From positions 29,165-93,164 of the forward strand of contig NZ_GL892013.1 of NCBI RefSeq assembly GCF_000213575.1: a stretch of DNA of 64,000 nucleotides. Direction: 5' to 3'. How positions within the stretch are numbered: the first letter of the stretch is position 1; every line of letters begins with the position of its first letter. This document shows, in pieces, positions 16,274-22,926 of the stretch. The notes under the pieces are model-generated. The model was not told the origin of the DNA and did not search any database. It saw nothing but the letters and a program-made list of their open reading frames with translations. The DNA is from Dysgonomonas mossii DSM 22836. GTDB lineage: Bacteria; Bacteroidota; Bacteroidia; Bacteroidales; Dysgonomonadaceae. Made by a program: the position numbers and the translations under genes.

Positions 16274-16781
16274 ACTGCTTATTCCATTTATCCTCCGATG
16301 GGAAGGTGGCTTTGTAGACGATCCCGACGATAGGGGCGGAGCCACCAATAAGGGGATAACGATAGCTACCTATAGGTTCTACCGCCGCCAGCGAGGATAC
16401 GCCACAACTACCGTTGCCGACCTGAAGAACATTTCGGACGCAGAATGGGCGGATGTACTCAAAAGCCTCTATTGGGACAAGTGGCAGGCGGATAAGATCG
16501 TCAATCAGAGCATAGCCAATATCCTTGTCGACTGGGTATGGGCTTCGGGCAGTTATGGCATCAAGTTGCCGCAAAAGATGTTGGGCGTTACTGCCGATGG
16601 CATTGTGGGCAATCAGACGCTGGCTGCTGTGAATAGCTATACACCTCCCTGTGAACTTTTCGAAAAAATCCGTCAGGAGCGTATCTCTTTTGTGAATAGG
16701 ATTGTGGCGGCACGTCCTGCCAACCGAAAGTTTAGGAGAGGGTGGTTGAACAGGATTAACGATTTAAAATTTGAAGAATGA
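16248..16781 (+). CDS. Endolysin, GH108 muramidase with peptidoglycan-binding domain
   Basis: The 177-residue enzyme has the family GH108 catalytic signature 'LRWEGGFVDDPDDRGGATNKG', in which the Glu of EGGF is the expected acid. The C-terminal 'GVTADGIVGNQTLAAVNS' is a peptidoglycan-binding 3-type domain. It lacks a signal peptide, so it should reach the wall through the holin. An internal ATG at 16260 is an alternative start. It overlaps the holin by 26 bases and the spanin by four (ATGA), a compact lysis operon. Confidence 0.92.
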   Translation: MKTKMAKVELLIPFILRWEGGFVDDPDDRGGATNKGITIATYRFYRRQRGYATTTVADLKNISDAEWADVLKSLYWDKWQADKIVNQSIANILVDWVWASGSYGIKLPQKMLGVTADGIVGNQTLAAVNSYTPPCELFEKIRQERISFVNRIVAARPANRKFRRGWLNRINDLKFEE

Positions 16782-17191
16782 TTCTAAAATCTGTACTGCG
16801 ATATGCAGCCGGCTTGTCGGTTTGTTTGCTGCTTGTGATACTGGCGTCTTGCAAAGCCAAAACGGTGTATGTGCCTGTAGAAAGCCTCAGGGTTGAATAT
16901 CGGGACAAGCTGTTGCGTGACTCGGTTCACCTCTACGACTCGGTATTGGTAAAGATGAAAGGCGATACCGTGTGGCTCGAGAAGTACAAATATCTCTACC
17001 GCGATAAGGTGGTAAGGGATTCTGTATTCAAAACCGATAGCATAGCCGTCCCCTATCCGGTGGTAGAGGTGCAGGTGCAGGAGGTCAACCGATTGACTTC
17101 TTTCCAATCTTTTCAGATCTGGTGCGGCAGGATTTTATTGGTGTTTTTGCTCGGATATTTTGTAATGCGGAAGTTTAAGGTAAGCGGTTGA
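16778..17191 (+). CDS. Spanin-like lipoprotein with C-terminal membrane helix (u-spanin)
   Basis: The 137-residue product has a lipoprotein signal ending 'LLLVILASC' (Cys about residue 25), a central charged region repeating 'YRDKLLRDSVHLYDS' and 'YRDKVVRDSVFKTDS', and a C-terminal helix 'IWCGRILLVFLLGYFVM' followed by RKFK. An outer-membrane lipid anchor at one end and an inner-membrane helix at the other is the architecture of unimolecular spanins, which fuse the two membranes at the last step of lysis. It is coupled to the endolysin by ATGA overlap. The call rests on topology and position, as spanins share little sequence. Confidence 0.65.
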   Translation: MILKSVLRYAAGLSVCLLLVILASCKAKTVYVPVESLRVEYRDKLLRDSVHLYDSVLVKMKGDTVWLEKYKYLYRDKVVRDSVFKTDSIAVPYPVVEVQVQEVNRLTSFQSFQIWCGRILLVFLLGYFVMRKFKVSG

Positions 17192-17330
17192 AATTTTTTT
17201 ACAAAAATTATAATATTTTATTGCGTATACAATACGTTACATATTAATGGTTTACTCTGTTTATGCCCTCTGCGAGAGGATTGTATGTGCGTTTTTTTGT
17301 AAATTAATTTTTCTAATGTGTAAAATTGAC

Positions 17331-17338
17331 TATCTTTG
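17331..17338 (+). promoter_or_regulatory. -7 box TATCTTTG
   Basis: It matches TAnnTTTG exactly. A good -33 TTTG at 19-21 bp is not present. No gene of useful length follows on this strand before the hairpin at 17534. Confidence 0.45.
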
Positions 17339-17344
17339 TGGAAA

Positions 17345-17566
17345 CATTACAAATACAACAATAATAAGTTATTTAAATAATCTCATACGAAATGTCAAAA
17401 AAGCAAAATGATTTTATAAGTCTTGTTCTTTTTGAGAAAAAAATATAAAGTTTTATTAATCTGTTTTTTTATTAAAAAATATAGGTTTTCGTATTTTTTA
17501 ATATATTAAGTAGTTTGTAAAGTTTGTGTAAGTGAAAGGTCTACAAAGTGATTTTGTGGACCTTTC
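17345..17566 (+). ncRNA. Candidate non-coding RNA in a 480-bp gene-free gap
   Basis: A TATCTTTG box is followed about 200 bp later by a strong hairpin with no proper gene between. The only ATG frame with a plausible leader encodes 18 residues (17392-17448). The stretch is very AT-rich. It could be a small RNA, or just the leader of something lost. The 5' end is set from the promoter box and is approximate. Confidence 0.35.
17534..17566 (+). terminator. Strong hairpin terminator
   Basis: GAAAGGTCTACAAA (17534-17547) pairs with TTTGTGGACCTTTC (17553-17566), 14 pairs with one G-T, and a 5-nt loop. TTAATAAATAAG follows. Confidence 0.8.
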
Positions 17567-17671
17567 TTAATAAATAAGAATGATCTTAAGGATTAGGATT
17601 TTTGAATGGATGAGGCTTGTGTTGGGTGTACAGCCTCTTCGGATTTATATAAAGACAAATTTTTATCATGT

Positions 17672-17872
17672 TTAGAGAGATACAGAATTTAATATTTTAC
17701 AATATCTATCAGCATATTCCTTTAAGTCACGGTTATACGTTCCAAAGTTTTTTACAATCATGTCAAATATCAAGAAGCTGCGCTTTTTGATCAGAATATC
17801 CGGCTCATTGATCGCATATCGCCCGGTGTCGATGTCCTCGGTGTGCTCAATGGAGATATAAAATTTAGACAT
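17672..17872 (-). CDS. Small protein of 66 residues under a paired-box promoter
   Basis: The product begins 'MSKFYISIEHTEDIDTGRY' and ends 'YADRYCKILNSVSL'. It has no signal peptide or membrane helix and no recognised family. An ATG four codons upstream is also possible. I choose 17872 because it lies 89 bp from the proximal 12-bp box at 17962, as at the two other paired-box loci. A TAGATTTG box lies 45 bp upstream. The unusual shared upstream region is the best evidence that this is a real, regulated gene. Confidence 0.5.
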   Translation of the reverse strand: MSKFYISIEHTEDIDTGRYAINEPDILIKKRSFLIFDMIVKNFGTYNRDLKEYADRYCKILNSVSL

Positions 17873-17916
17873 AATCATATACATAAAAGGAAAGGTGATA
17901 TCAATGAATTCTATTG

Positions 17917-17924
17917 CAAATCTA
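17917..17924 (-). promoter_or_regulatory. -7 box TAGATTTG for the 17672-17872 gene
   Basis: An exact TAnnTTTG match on the minus strand, beginning 38 bp downstream of the proximal 12-bp box. Similar boxes lie at the same offset in the other two paired-box loci. Confidence 0.6.
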
Positions 17925-17961
17925 ATGATAAGATGAGTCCTTTTTTATCATTTTTTGTGCG

Positions 17962-18051
17962 ATATGACTTTTTGTACCGATATGCTGATAATAATATTTT
18001 TTATATCAGTTGTTTAACCCTCTTCTGTAGGGGGCTTTATATGACTTTTTT
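17962..18051 (-). promoter_or_regulatory. Paired regulatory boxes, locus A (AAAAAGTCATAT twice, 77 bp apart)
   Basis: Read toward the gene at 17672-17872, a distal box AAAAAAGTCATAT (18039-18051) and a proximal box AAAAAGTCATAT (17962-17973) are placed exactly 77 bp apart. The distal box is preceded by ACATTC. Proximal copies at all three loci have exactly five A and distal copies have six to eight. A binding protein is inferred, not known. Confidence 0.7.
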
Positions 18052-18228
18052 GAAGAATGTTTATGGGGGTTTTTGTCGTTTTCTTGCACAAGAATAGCCT
18101 TCCGGCAGTAGTAATCTTAACGTGTAAGCTCGAAAAAACACCTAAAAAGCAATCTTTCCCTTTGCTTTAGATGTAGAGGGGATGGCGATATAAGGCTACG
18201 TTTATTGTAAAGTTTTCTGTTCTTGTTC

Positions 18229-18480
18229 TTACTCCGAAAATAGATAAGCCTGCGAACTGGCAACTTGTAAGAAGTAGATGAAAATAAAGCCTAAAACCGA
18301 GAGCAATACAGCGATACCTACAAAGCCGGCAACATAGAGGAATCTTCCTACGCCCGTTTTGTTCGATTTGATGTAATCCCAGTCGTCTAGCAATAGTTTA
18401 ATGTTTTTCCATCCTGCAAAAAGAAAGAAAACTGCAAATATCAGAAGCGATACGATAAATAGATAGTGGATTGTGTTCAT
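18229..18480 (-). CDS. Small membrane protein with two helices
   Basis: The 83-residue product starts 'MNTIHYLFIVSLLIFAVFFL' (helix 1, about 5-23). A loop with 'WDYIKSNKTGVGRF' precedes helix 2 ('AGFVGIAVLLSVLGFIFIY', about 54-73). An upstream in-frame start would add a basic N-terminus that does not look like protein coding. The family is unknown. It sits alone on the minus strand in the AT-rich stretch between the lysis cassette and the repressor. Confidence 0.6.
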   Translation of the reverse strand: MNTIHYLFIVSLLIFAVFFLFAGWKNIKLLLDDWDYIKSNKTGVGRFLYVAGFVGIAVLLSVLGFIFIYFLQVASSQAYLFSE

Positions 18481-18869
18481 TCTGCGTGATTTATGGTTTG
18501 TTTTTTTCTTAACATACTTACTGCCATGTGAATTACTTATATTGTATACTACATTTATTCCTTTGTTTATCAAGCAATAATATTAATCTAGGCTTTAATT
18601 TTAATGTCAATCCTTTATTTCACAATAATTTACCTCTTTCTGCACATTTAAGGCACAAGATTCTAATGAATTATCGTCAGAAATATTGATTTGTATTGTC
18701 CGAACTCCTTTCAATTCATGTCGAAAATGAGGTCTTGAGCGTTTTGTGTTGCCTGATAATATGCTATTTATGATCAAATATACATCTAATTCTGTAACAG
18801 AATTATAATTTTGATATTTATTTTTGTGTTAATAGAAAAATAATTTTTTAGCATAATTTTACACTCATA

Positions 18870-18958
18870 AAAAAGTCATATTTTGGGTTGTAGGGTGCAT
18901 GTCTAAGTGTCTTCTTTTTAATGTGTTGATGTTTGTTTTAACACATAAAAAGTCATAT
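18870..18958 (+). promoter_or_regulatory. Paired regulatory boxes, locus B (77 bp apart)
   Basis: AAAAAGTCATAT occurs at 18870-18881 (distal, with two more A upstream and ACACTC before them) and at 18947-18958 (proximal, preceded by ACACAT). Starts are exactly 77 bp apart, as at loci A and C. A TATATTGG box begins 38 bp after the proximal copy, and an ATG follows 86 bp after it. Confidence 0.7.
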
Positions 18959-19044
18959 TTCGGCATTCCCCTATTTTATAATATTTATTTATTGTTATAT
19001 TGGCATGTCTTTATAGTTGAGTTTTAGAAAACTCCCCATATTTT

Positions 19045-19131
19045 ATGATTCTTTCCTTTCTTTCACTCTTCGTTCTTGGAGGTTTGCAACCTCGAAGTTT
19101 TATTGTAGGATTTAAAATCCGGATAAAATAA
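19045..19131 (+). pseudogene. Broken small gene downstream of locus B
   Basis: The ATG lies 86 bp after the proximal box, the same place as the start codons at loci A and C. The first residues, 'MILSFLSLFVL', look like the start of an exported or membrane protein. From about 19070 the frame is palindromic repeat and it stops at 28 residues. A gene cut by repeat insertion is the simplest reading, but it is inferred from position alone. Confidence 0.4.
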
Positions 19132-19177
19132 CTTTCGGATTGCAATTAGCAATCAACGTAGTTAAATCCGAAAGGAT
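19070..19177. repeat. Three-hairpin palindromic repeat, copy 12 (short insert)
   Basis: Hairpin 3 variant (GAGGTTTGCAACCTC), hairpin 2 (GGATTTAAAATCC) and hairpin 1 with the short insert (TTGCAATTAGCAATCAACG then TAGTTAAATCC), which lacks the ten bases GGAGTGTAAC found in long copies. Confidence 0.85.
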
Positions 19178-19364
19178 GGTGTCCTATAGGTAGGGGCAGT
19201 GGCTTGTCCCTGCCCGTTTCTATCGGGGCGACCACAAGGGTTCGCCCCTACGTCTCTTCGTTCTTCGTGGTTTGCAACCCCGAAAGGATGGTGTCCTATA
19301 GGTAGGGGCAGTGGCTTGTCCCTGCCCGTTTGTATCCGGGCGACCTCAAGGGATCGCCCCTACT
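19168..19364. repeat. Tandem duplication (period 112 bp) of a GCCCCTAC repeat
   Basis: CCGAAAGGATGGTGTCCTAT and the following 65 bp occur at 19168-19252 and again at 19280-19364 with few differences. Each copy holds TAGGGGCAGTGGCTTGTCC and ends TCGCCCCTAC. Between them lies one hairpin-3 copy (19262-19283). The unit is related to the repeat at 8497-8563. Confidence 0.85.
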
Positions 19365-19398
19365 GGTCTAATATCCCCCTCTTCTGCTGCTCGAAAAG

Positions 19399-20136
19399 CT
19401 ACATCATATTCGATACCCTTTGTATAATATTGAACATCTGTCGTATATCGTTGAAACTCAACTCGAAGTCTGAATACTCGGGCGAGGTGTTCAGCGAATG
19501 GCAGGTGATTGTCCCTTTCTCTATGTCCTGATTTATGATCTGTTTGCAGAGGATGGTGTTGTCGAGCACAATTATCCAGTTGGGATACTCATTCGTATGC
19601 AACTTGTCTCTCCAGTGTTCCGATCCCAGTTCACGCCCCAGCACGATGTCGCCGTTTGCGAGGCTTTTGCGTGTATCGTCGTCCATACTATCGCCCTTTA
19701 TCTCAAAGGCCATGTATTTTCCGTGCCCTATCTGGTCTACAATAAAATTGTACTCGTCGAGCGAACCGCTAAATTCGGCATCACGATAGTCGTCTATGTA
19801 CTTGGCATAGGCTTTTATCGGTACAAAGGGAACCCGCATCAGGTATTTTCCGTTTGCCAACTCAAAATATTTCACCCCCGCCTTTGTTATCAGGTATGGC
19901 TCTTCCTTGTCGGCGTCGGCTTTCATCATCGGTCCTTCTTCGGTGAGTAGCCAGCTTGCATTTATCTGCGGTAGGCGGGCAAGTATTTTCTCTATCACTT
20001 CTAGTCCGATCTTTCGGTTTCCGCTTATCCAGTTGCTTGTTGTATTTGGTTTTTCGTCTATCGATCTGGCGAATTCGATGTTAGACCCTTTAAACAAATC
20101 TTCCCTTATTTTCTTTATTCTCTCATGTATTTCCAT
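19399..20136 (-). CDS. Phage repressor, HTH plus S24 (LexA-like) peptidase
   Basis: The 245-residue protein has an N-terminal helix-turn-helix (about 5-65, 'NTTSNWISGNRKIGLEVIEK') and a C-terminal S24 domain (about 110-230). The candidate nucleophile Ser is in 'IKGDSMDDDT' (about residue 148) and the Lys is in 'ILCKQII' (about 198). It is divergent from the early operon starting at 20422, with a 285-bp control region between. This is the arrangement of a CI-type repressor relieved by RecA-stimulated self-cleavage. It implies the prophage once had, or still has, a lysogeny switch. A clear Ala-Gly cleavage site was not identified. Confidence 0.85.
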   Translation of the reverse strand: MEIHERIKKIREDLFKGSNIEFARSIDEKPNTTSNWISGNRKIGLEVIEKILARLPQINASWLLTEEGPMMKADADKEEPYLITKAGVKYFELANGKYLMRVPFVPIKAYAKYIDDYRDAEFSGSLDEYNFIVDQIGHGKYMAFEIKGDSMDDDTRKSLANGDIVLGRELGSEHWRDKLHTNEYPNWIIVLDNTILCKQIINQDIEKGTITCHSLNTSPEYSDFELSFNDIRQMFNIIQRVSNMM

Positions 20137-20149
20137 TGTTCACTAATCT

Positions 20150-20326
20150 GTGTATTGTTAAATGGGCGTGTAATGTGATTATTTTGCTTTTCCTTCTTAT
20201 TTTCTTTCTTCTTAAGTCTTTACTAGAAAATGATTACTGTGCTATCTTGTTCATTCTCTAGGGTGTATTGCCTTCTCAATAATAGTTAACTATAATTAAC
20301 TATAATATTCACATATCCGTGTATTG
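20150..20326. promoter_or_regulatory. Three copies of GTGTATTG in the repressor control region
   Basis: GTGTATTG occurs exactly at 20150-20157, 20263-20270 and 20319-20326, between the divergent repressor and early operon. Two copies are 56 bp apart. They are candidate repressor half-sites. ACTATAATTA direct repeats lie near 20288-20304. Confidence 0.45.
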
Positions 20327-20353
20327 TATATTCACAAATATGTGTATATTTGT
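20323..20353 (+). promoter_or_regulatory. Early promoter overlapping an inverted-repeat operator
   Basis: ATTG (20323-20326) and TATATTTG (20345-20352) are 18 bp apart, close to the Bacteroides -33/-7 pattern. The -7 box lies inside the perfect inverted repeat ACAAATAT-GTGT-ATATTTGT (20334-20353). Binding there would block initiation, as expected for the repressor encoded next door. Confidence 0.65.
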
Positions 20354-20421
20354 ATTGAAAGTATTATTTACTATCAAATTAAAGAAAATAAATACAATCT
20401 GGCAATTAAAACGAAAGAAAA

Positions 20422-20757
20422 ATGGGAGCACTGAAAATTGACTGCTATTGCAATGAAAAACAGATGGCAAGCTTAGTGAAAGCCGTTACCGGCCATTTGT
20501 ATGAATCCGACAGGTCGGAAATATCCGATTTCGACGATGTGATCTGTGGTGTACGGGTGTGTGTGGAGTTTGAAACATTCATGGATGCCGTACAGCTCAA
20601 AACCTCTGAAGTACTCGACAGCGACTGGGATTTGCTCTACGAAGACTCGGCTGTGCTGACCTCACGCCTGCGAGCTATTGTAGATGAATACAACCGCAAC
20701 GAGAGTGAAGCATGTGAGCAATCGCGGGATATACTTTCCGACAGATACACAAGCTGA
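20422..20757 (+). CDS. Early phage protein of unknown function
   Basis: The 111-residue acidic protein starts 'MGALKIDCYCNEKQMASLVK' and contains 'ISDFDDVICGVRVCVEFETF'. It has four Cys but no clear zinc pattern, and no signal or membrane segment. It is the first gene after the early promoter, and the replication genes follow. I do not recognise a family. Position suggests a regulator or an accessory to replication. Confidence 0.6.
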   Translation: MGALKIDCYCNEKQMASLVKAVTGHLYESDRSEISDFDDVICGVRVCVEFETFMDAVQLKTSEVLDSDWDLLYEDSAVLTSRLRAIVDEYNRNESEACEQSRDILSDRYTS

Positions 20758-20827
20758 TGAGAGTGCAATGTGTGCCTCTCCCAAAAGAACGAACCCAACA
20801 CCTGCTGTAAAATAATTAATCGTTTGT

Positions 20828-21427
20828 ATGAACTACATTGAACTCATAAATCTATTTTGGCAAATCCGCCGTAGGGTGCGGTTGAGCTCCAGCGAGGCTG
20901 ATCTGTATTACTTCCTGATGCAGGAGTCGAACGCTCGCCAGTGGGAAAACCCTTTTGAGTGTACCAATGGCATTATCTGCGCTACTATCGGCTTTAGCGA
21001 AAAGACCATGATAGATGCACGCAACAGGCTGAAGGAGAAGGGGCTGATAGACTTTGAGGCAGGACAGCGCAGACTGCGTTCGCCCGTATATACGCTGTTG
21101 TACAACAAGAAAGCGAGCAAGCCGACAAGTAAGAAGCACGTAAAACCCGAAGGGGAAGGGTTGCCCTTTGCCGGAGATGAGAGTAGTGCAAAATCTACCT
21201 TTGTAGTGCCCACCTTCGACGAGGTGAAGGCTTACTGCACGCAAAGGGGCAACAGGGTAGATGCCCGCAAGTTTATAGACTTCTATACAGCCAAAAACTG
21301 GATGATAGGGCGCAGCAAAATGAAGAACTGGCAGGCTGCCGTCCGCACGTGGGAAAAATCGGAGGCTTACAAGCATCCTGCTGCCGAGTGTAAACAACAA
21401 AAAAGCTTAGGAGATGAACGATTTTAA
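20828..21427 (+). CDS. Phage replication initiator-like protein with winged helix
   Basis: The 199-residue product has an N-terminal winged helix (about 15-85, 'ICATIGFSEKTMIDARNRLKEKGL'), a basic linker rich in Lys, Ser and Pro, and a C-terminal domain 'PTFDEVKAYCTQRG...DFYTAKNWMIGRSKMKNW'. The C-terminal pattern is common in replisome organiser or DnaD-like proteins of phages. It would bind the origin and recruit the loader encoded next. The gene overlaps the DnaC-like gene by 14 bases, which fits a functional pair. An origin may lie within the gene, but I cannot point to iterons. Confidence 0.72.
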   Translation: MNYIELINLFWQIRRRVRLSSSEADLYYFLMQESNARQWENPFECTNGIICATIGFSEKTMIDARNRLKEKGLIDFEAGQRRLRSPVYTLLYNKKASKPTSKKHVKPEGEGLPFAGDESSAKSTFVVPTFDEVKAYCTQRGNRVDARKFIDFYTAKNWMIGRSKMKNWQAAVRTWEKSEAYKHPAAECKQQKSLGDERF

Positions 21428-22001
21428 TGAGATATGCAGCCGAATGAAAGAGCACGATATGCCTGTGCCTCACAGCCAAGTGATGGTGCGTGTGCCCGAA
21501 GCTCGCACGGTGCTCTATCACTATATGAAAGACTGCCTGGCGCAGAAAAGGAGCGAACTGCATTGGCTGCCCGAGTACGAAGAGGTGGCAGACTGGCTGG
21601 CAGACAATCGGGGGAGGGGGCTTTTTCTGTATGGCGACTATGGCCGTGGCAAAACGGTGCTGGGCTATCATGTGCTGCCCGCTATCTTGCTGAAGTATAT
21701 GAACAAGGTGGTGAATGTATACGATGCTCAGAAGATGAACAGCGATATAGACAAGCTGCTGAGGAAGCATGTTATAAGCCTCGACGATATTGGTACGGAA
21801 GATACTTTGGTAAGCTATGGCAACCGCCGCCTAGCCTTTGCCGAAGTGATGGATGCCGCCGAAAAATATCGAAAGCTGGTTATCGTATCCACCAATCTCA
21901 ACGGCGATCAGATTGTGGCTCGTTACGGTCAGCGGGTGATGGAGCGCATTATTTCGGTTACCCGCCGCATCGAATTTAAGGGGCAGAGCCAAAGACGCTG
22001 A
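21414..22001 (+). CDS. DnaC/IstB-like AAA+ helicase loader
   Basis: The 195-residue protein has Walker A 'GDYGRGKT' (about residue 72) and Walker B 'VISLDDIGTE' (about 125), and then 'KLVIVSTNLNGDQIVARYG' with a sensor region and an arginine-rich C-terminus. This is the DnaC/IstB AAA+ pattern, in which the loader places the replicative helicase on DNA. Its partner, the initiator, overlaps upstream. No transposase is nearby, which argues against an IstB role. Confidence 0.88.
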   Translation: MNDFNEICSRMKEHDMPVPHSQVMVRVPEARTVLYHYMKDCLAQKRSELHWLPEYEEVADWLADNRGRGLFLYGDYGRGKTVLGYHVLPAILLKYMNKVVNVYDAQKMNSDIDKLLRKHVISLDDIGTEDTLVSYGNRRLAFAEVMDAAEKYRKLVIVSTNLNGDQIVARYGQRVMERIISVTRRIEFKGQSQRR

Positions 22002-22149
22002 TTAACAAATGATTTGTGGTAATTAACAATTGTCGGGATTTTCGTCTCGATGGGCATCGCCTGCTCTCTTTTGTACGGTGGTCTTTATCTCAAATGTGTA
22101 TTCAACGTATTTATAATCAATTATTAACCATTTTTTATCTAATTATATT

Positions 22150-22755
22150 ATGCTATTATTCAACGTAAGCAAAGGCAACAAAGGGAAAAAGTATTTCAGT
22201 AAAAAACGTGATATGTCGGATGTCGTTTTTGCCGAAAAGGCAGAAGCTTTCAACCGTTGGTTTGCCGACAATAATAAAAAGCTGACTCAATATCTTGAGG
22301 TACGCCGTTCGTACAACAGTGATGTTTTTAACGACAGCTACCTGAAAATGTATGAGAACATTCTCTTCTCGGGAAACAAAATCGAGAATTATATGCACTA
22401 TTTTATCCGTTCGTATTATACCAATCTGATGGCGGAGGGCATTAAGCAAAACAGATATTGCGAGCTGTTGCCCAACTACGACAAGTCGGATGTAGATAAC
22501 GGCTATTTTCGTGAAATAGAAGCCAAGCAAAGCAAGTTGGAGTCGGATATAATGCAATATGTGTATGATAATTACGATATTCGAGATTTTGAGCTGTTTA
22601 AGATGTATATCTCGCTCAAGCCTGCGATAAATTATACTTCGCTATCCGAAATTACAGGGGTTAAGGCGCATAATATACAGCGGGCTATCTCACGTATCAA
22701 GAAAGGTGTACTTGCCAATAAGGAGTTTGCTGAAAGGCGTAGAGAGTTGGTGTAG
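22150..22755 (+). CDS. Sigma-70-like or HTH phage regulatory protein
   Basis: The 201-residue protein has a helical centre ('DVFNDSYLKMYENILFSG', 'ENYMHYFIRSYYTNLMAEG') that recalls sigma region 2, and a C-terminal helix-turn-helix ('NYTSLSEITGVKAHNIQRAI' then 'SRIKKGV') like region 4. Sigma-like proteins control late transcription in some phages. The match is structural in feel and not a strong motif match. It is the last gene of the early operon, 148 bp after the loader gene. Confidence 0.5.
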   Translation: MLLFNVSKGNKGKKYFSKKRDMSDVVFAEKAEAFNRWFADNNKKLTQYLEVRRSYNSDVFNDSYLKMYENILFSGNKIENYMHYFIRSYYTNLMAEGIKQNRYCELLPNYDKSDVDNGYFREIEAKQSKLESDIMQYVYDNYDIRDFELFKMYISLKPAINYTSLSEITGVKAHNIQRAISRIKKGVLANKEFAERRRELV

Positions 22756-22794
22756 ATGTTTTTACAAGTTATATATTCTTACCGGCATAAAAAA

Positions 22795-22825
22795 ATGTTC
22801 TGTCTTGTATTGCAAGACAGAACAT
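22795..22825 (-). terminator. Perfect 13-bp hairpin terminator (minus strand)
   Basis: ATGTTCTGTCTTG (22795-22807) pairs with CAAGACAGAACAT (22813-22825) around TATTG. On the minus strand it is followed by a run of T (22789-22794), so it ends the gene at 22927-23805. Confidence 0.85.
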
Positions 22826-22926
22826 AAGAGTATAAGGTTGGGAAGTCCTGATTTTTTGCGTAAAAAAACGATTTTATATTCCTTTGTAAGGATATAATAA
22901 TGAGATGTAAAGTTTGCGGTGCTTAT

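Larger units (their letters stand above)
18481..19398. other. 918-bp gap: paired boxes, broken small ORF and repeats
   Basis: From left to right the gap holds an AT-rich stretch without genes (18481-18869), the paired boxes of locus B (18870-18958), a short broken ORF (19045-19131), a three-hairpin repeat (19070-19177), and a 112-bp tandem duplication containing GCCCCTAC repeats (about 19168-19364). An open frame at 19199-19531 lies in repeats and antisense to the repressor, and is rejected. Confidence 0.6.

Noticed and set aside
2679..19283. CRISPR array
   Set aside because: The repeats are palindromic modules of unequal length in gene gaps at irregular distances, with no spacers of constant size and no cas genes.
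19199..19531. A 110-codon + strand frame before the repressor
   Set aside because: It is made of GCCCCTAC repeat sequence and the antisense of the repressor C-terminus.
21414..22001. IstB of an IS21-type transposon
   Set aside because: No IstA transposase or terminal repeats are present. The gene overlaps a replication-initiator-like gene, which fits a DnaC-type loader.
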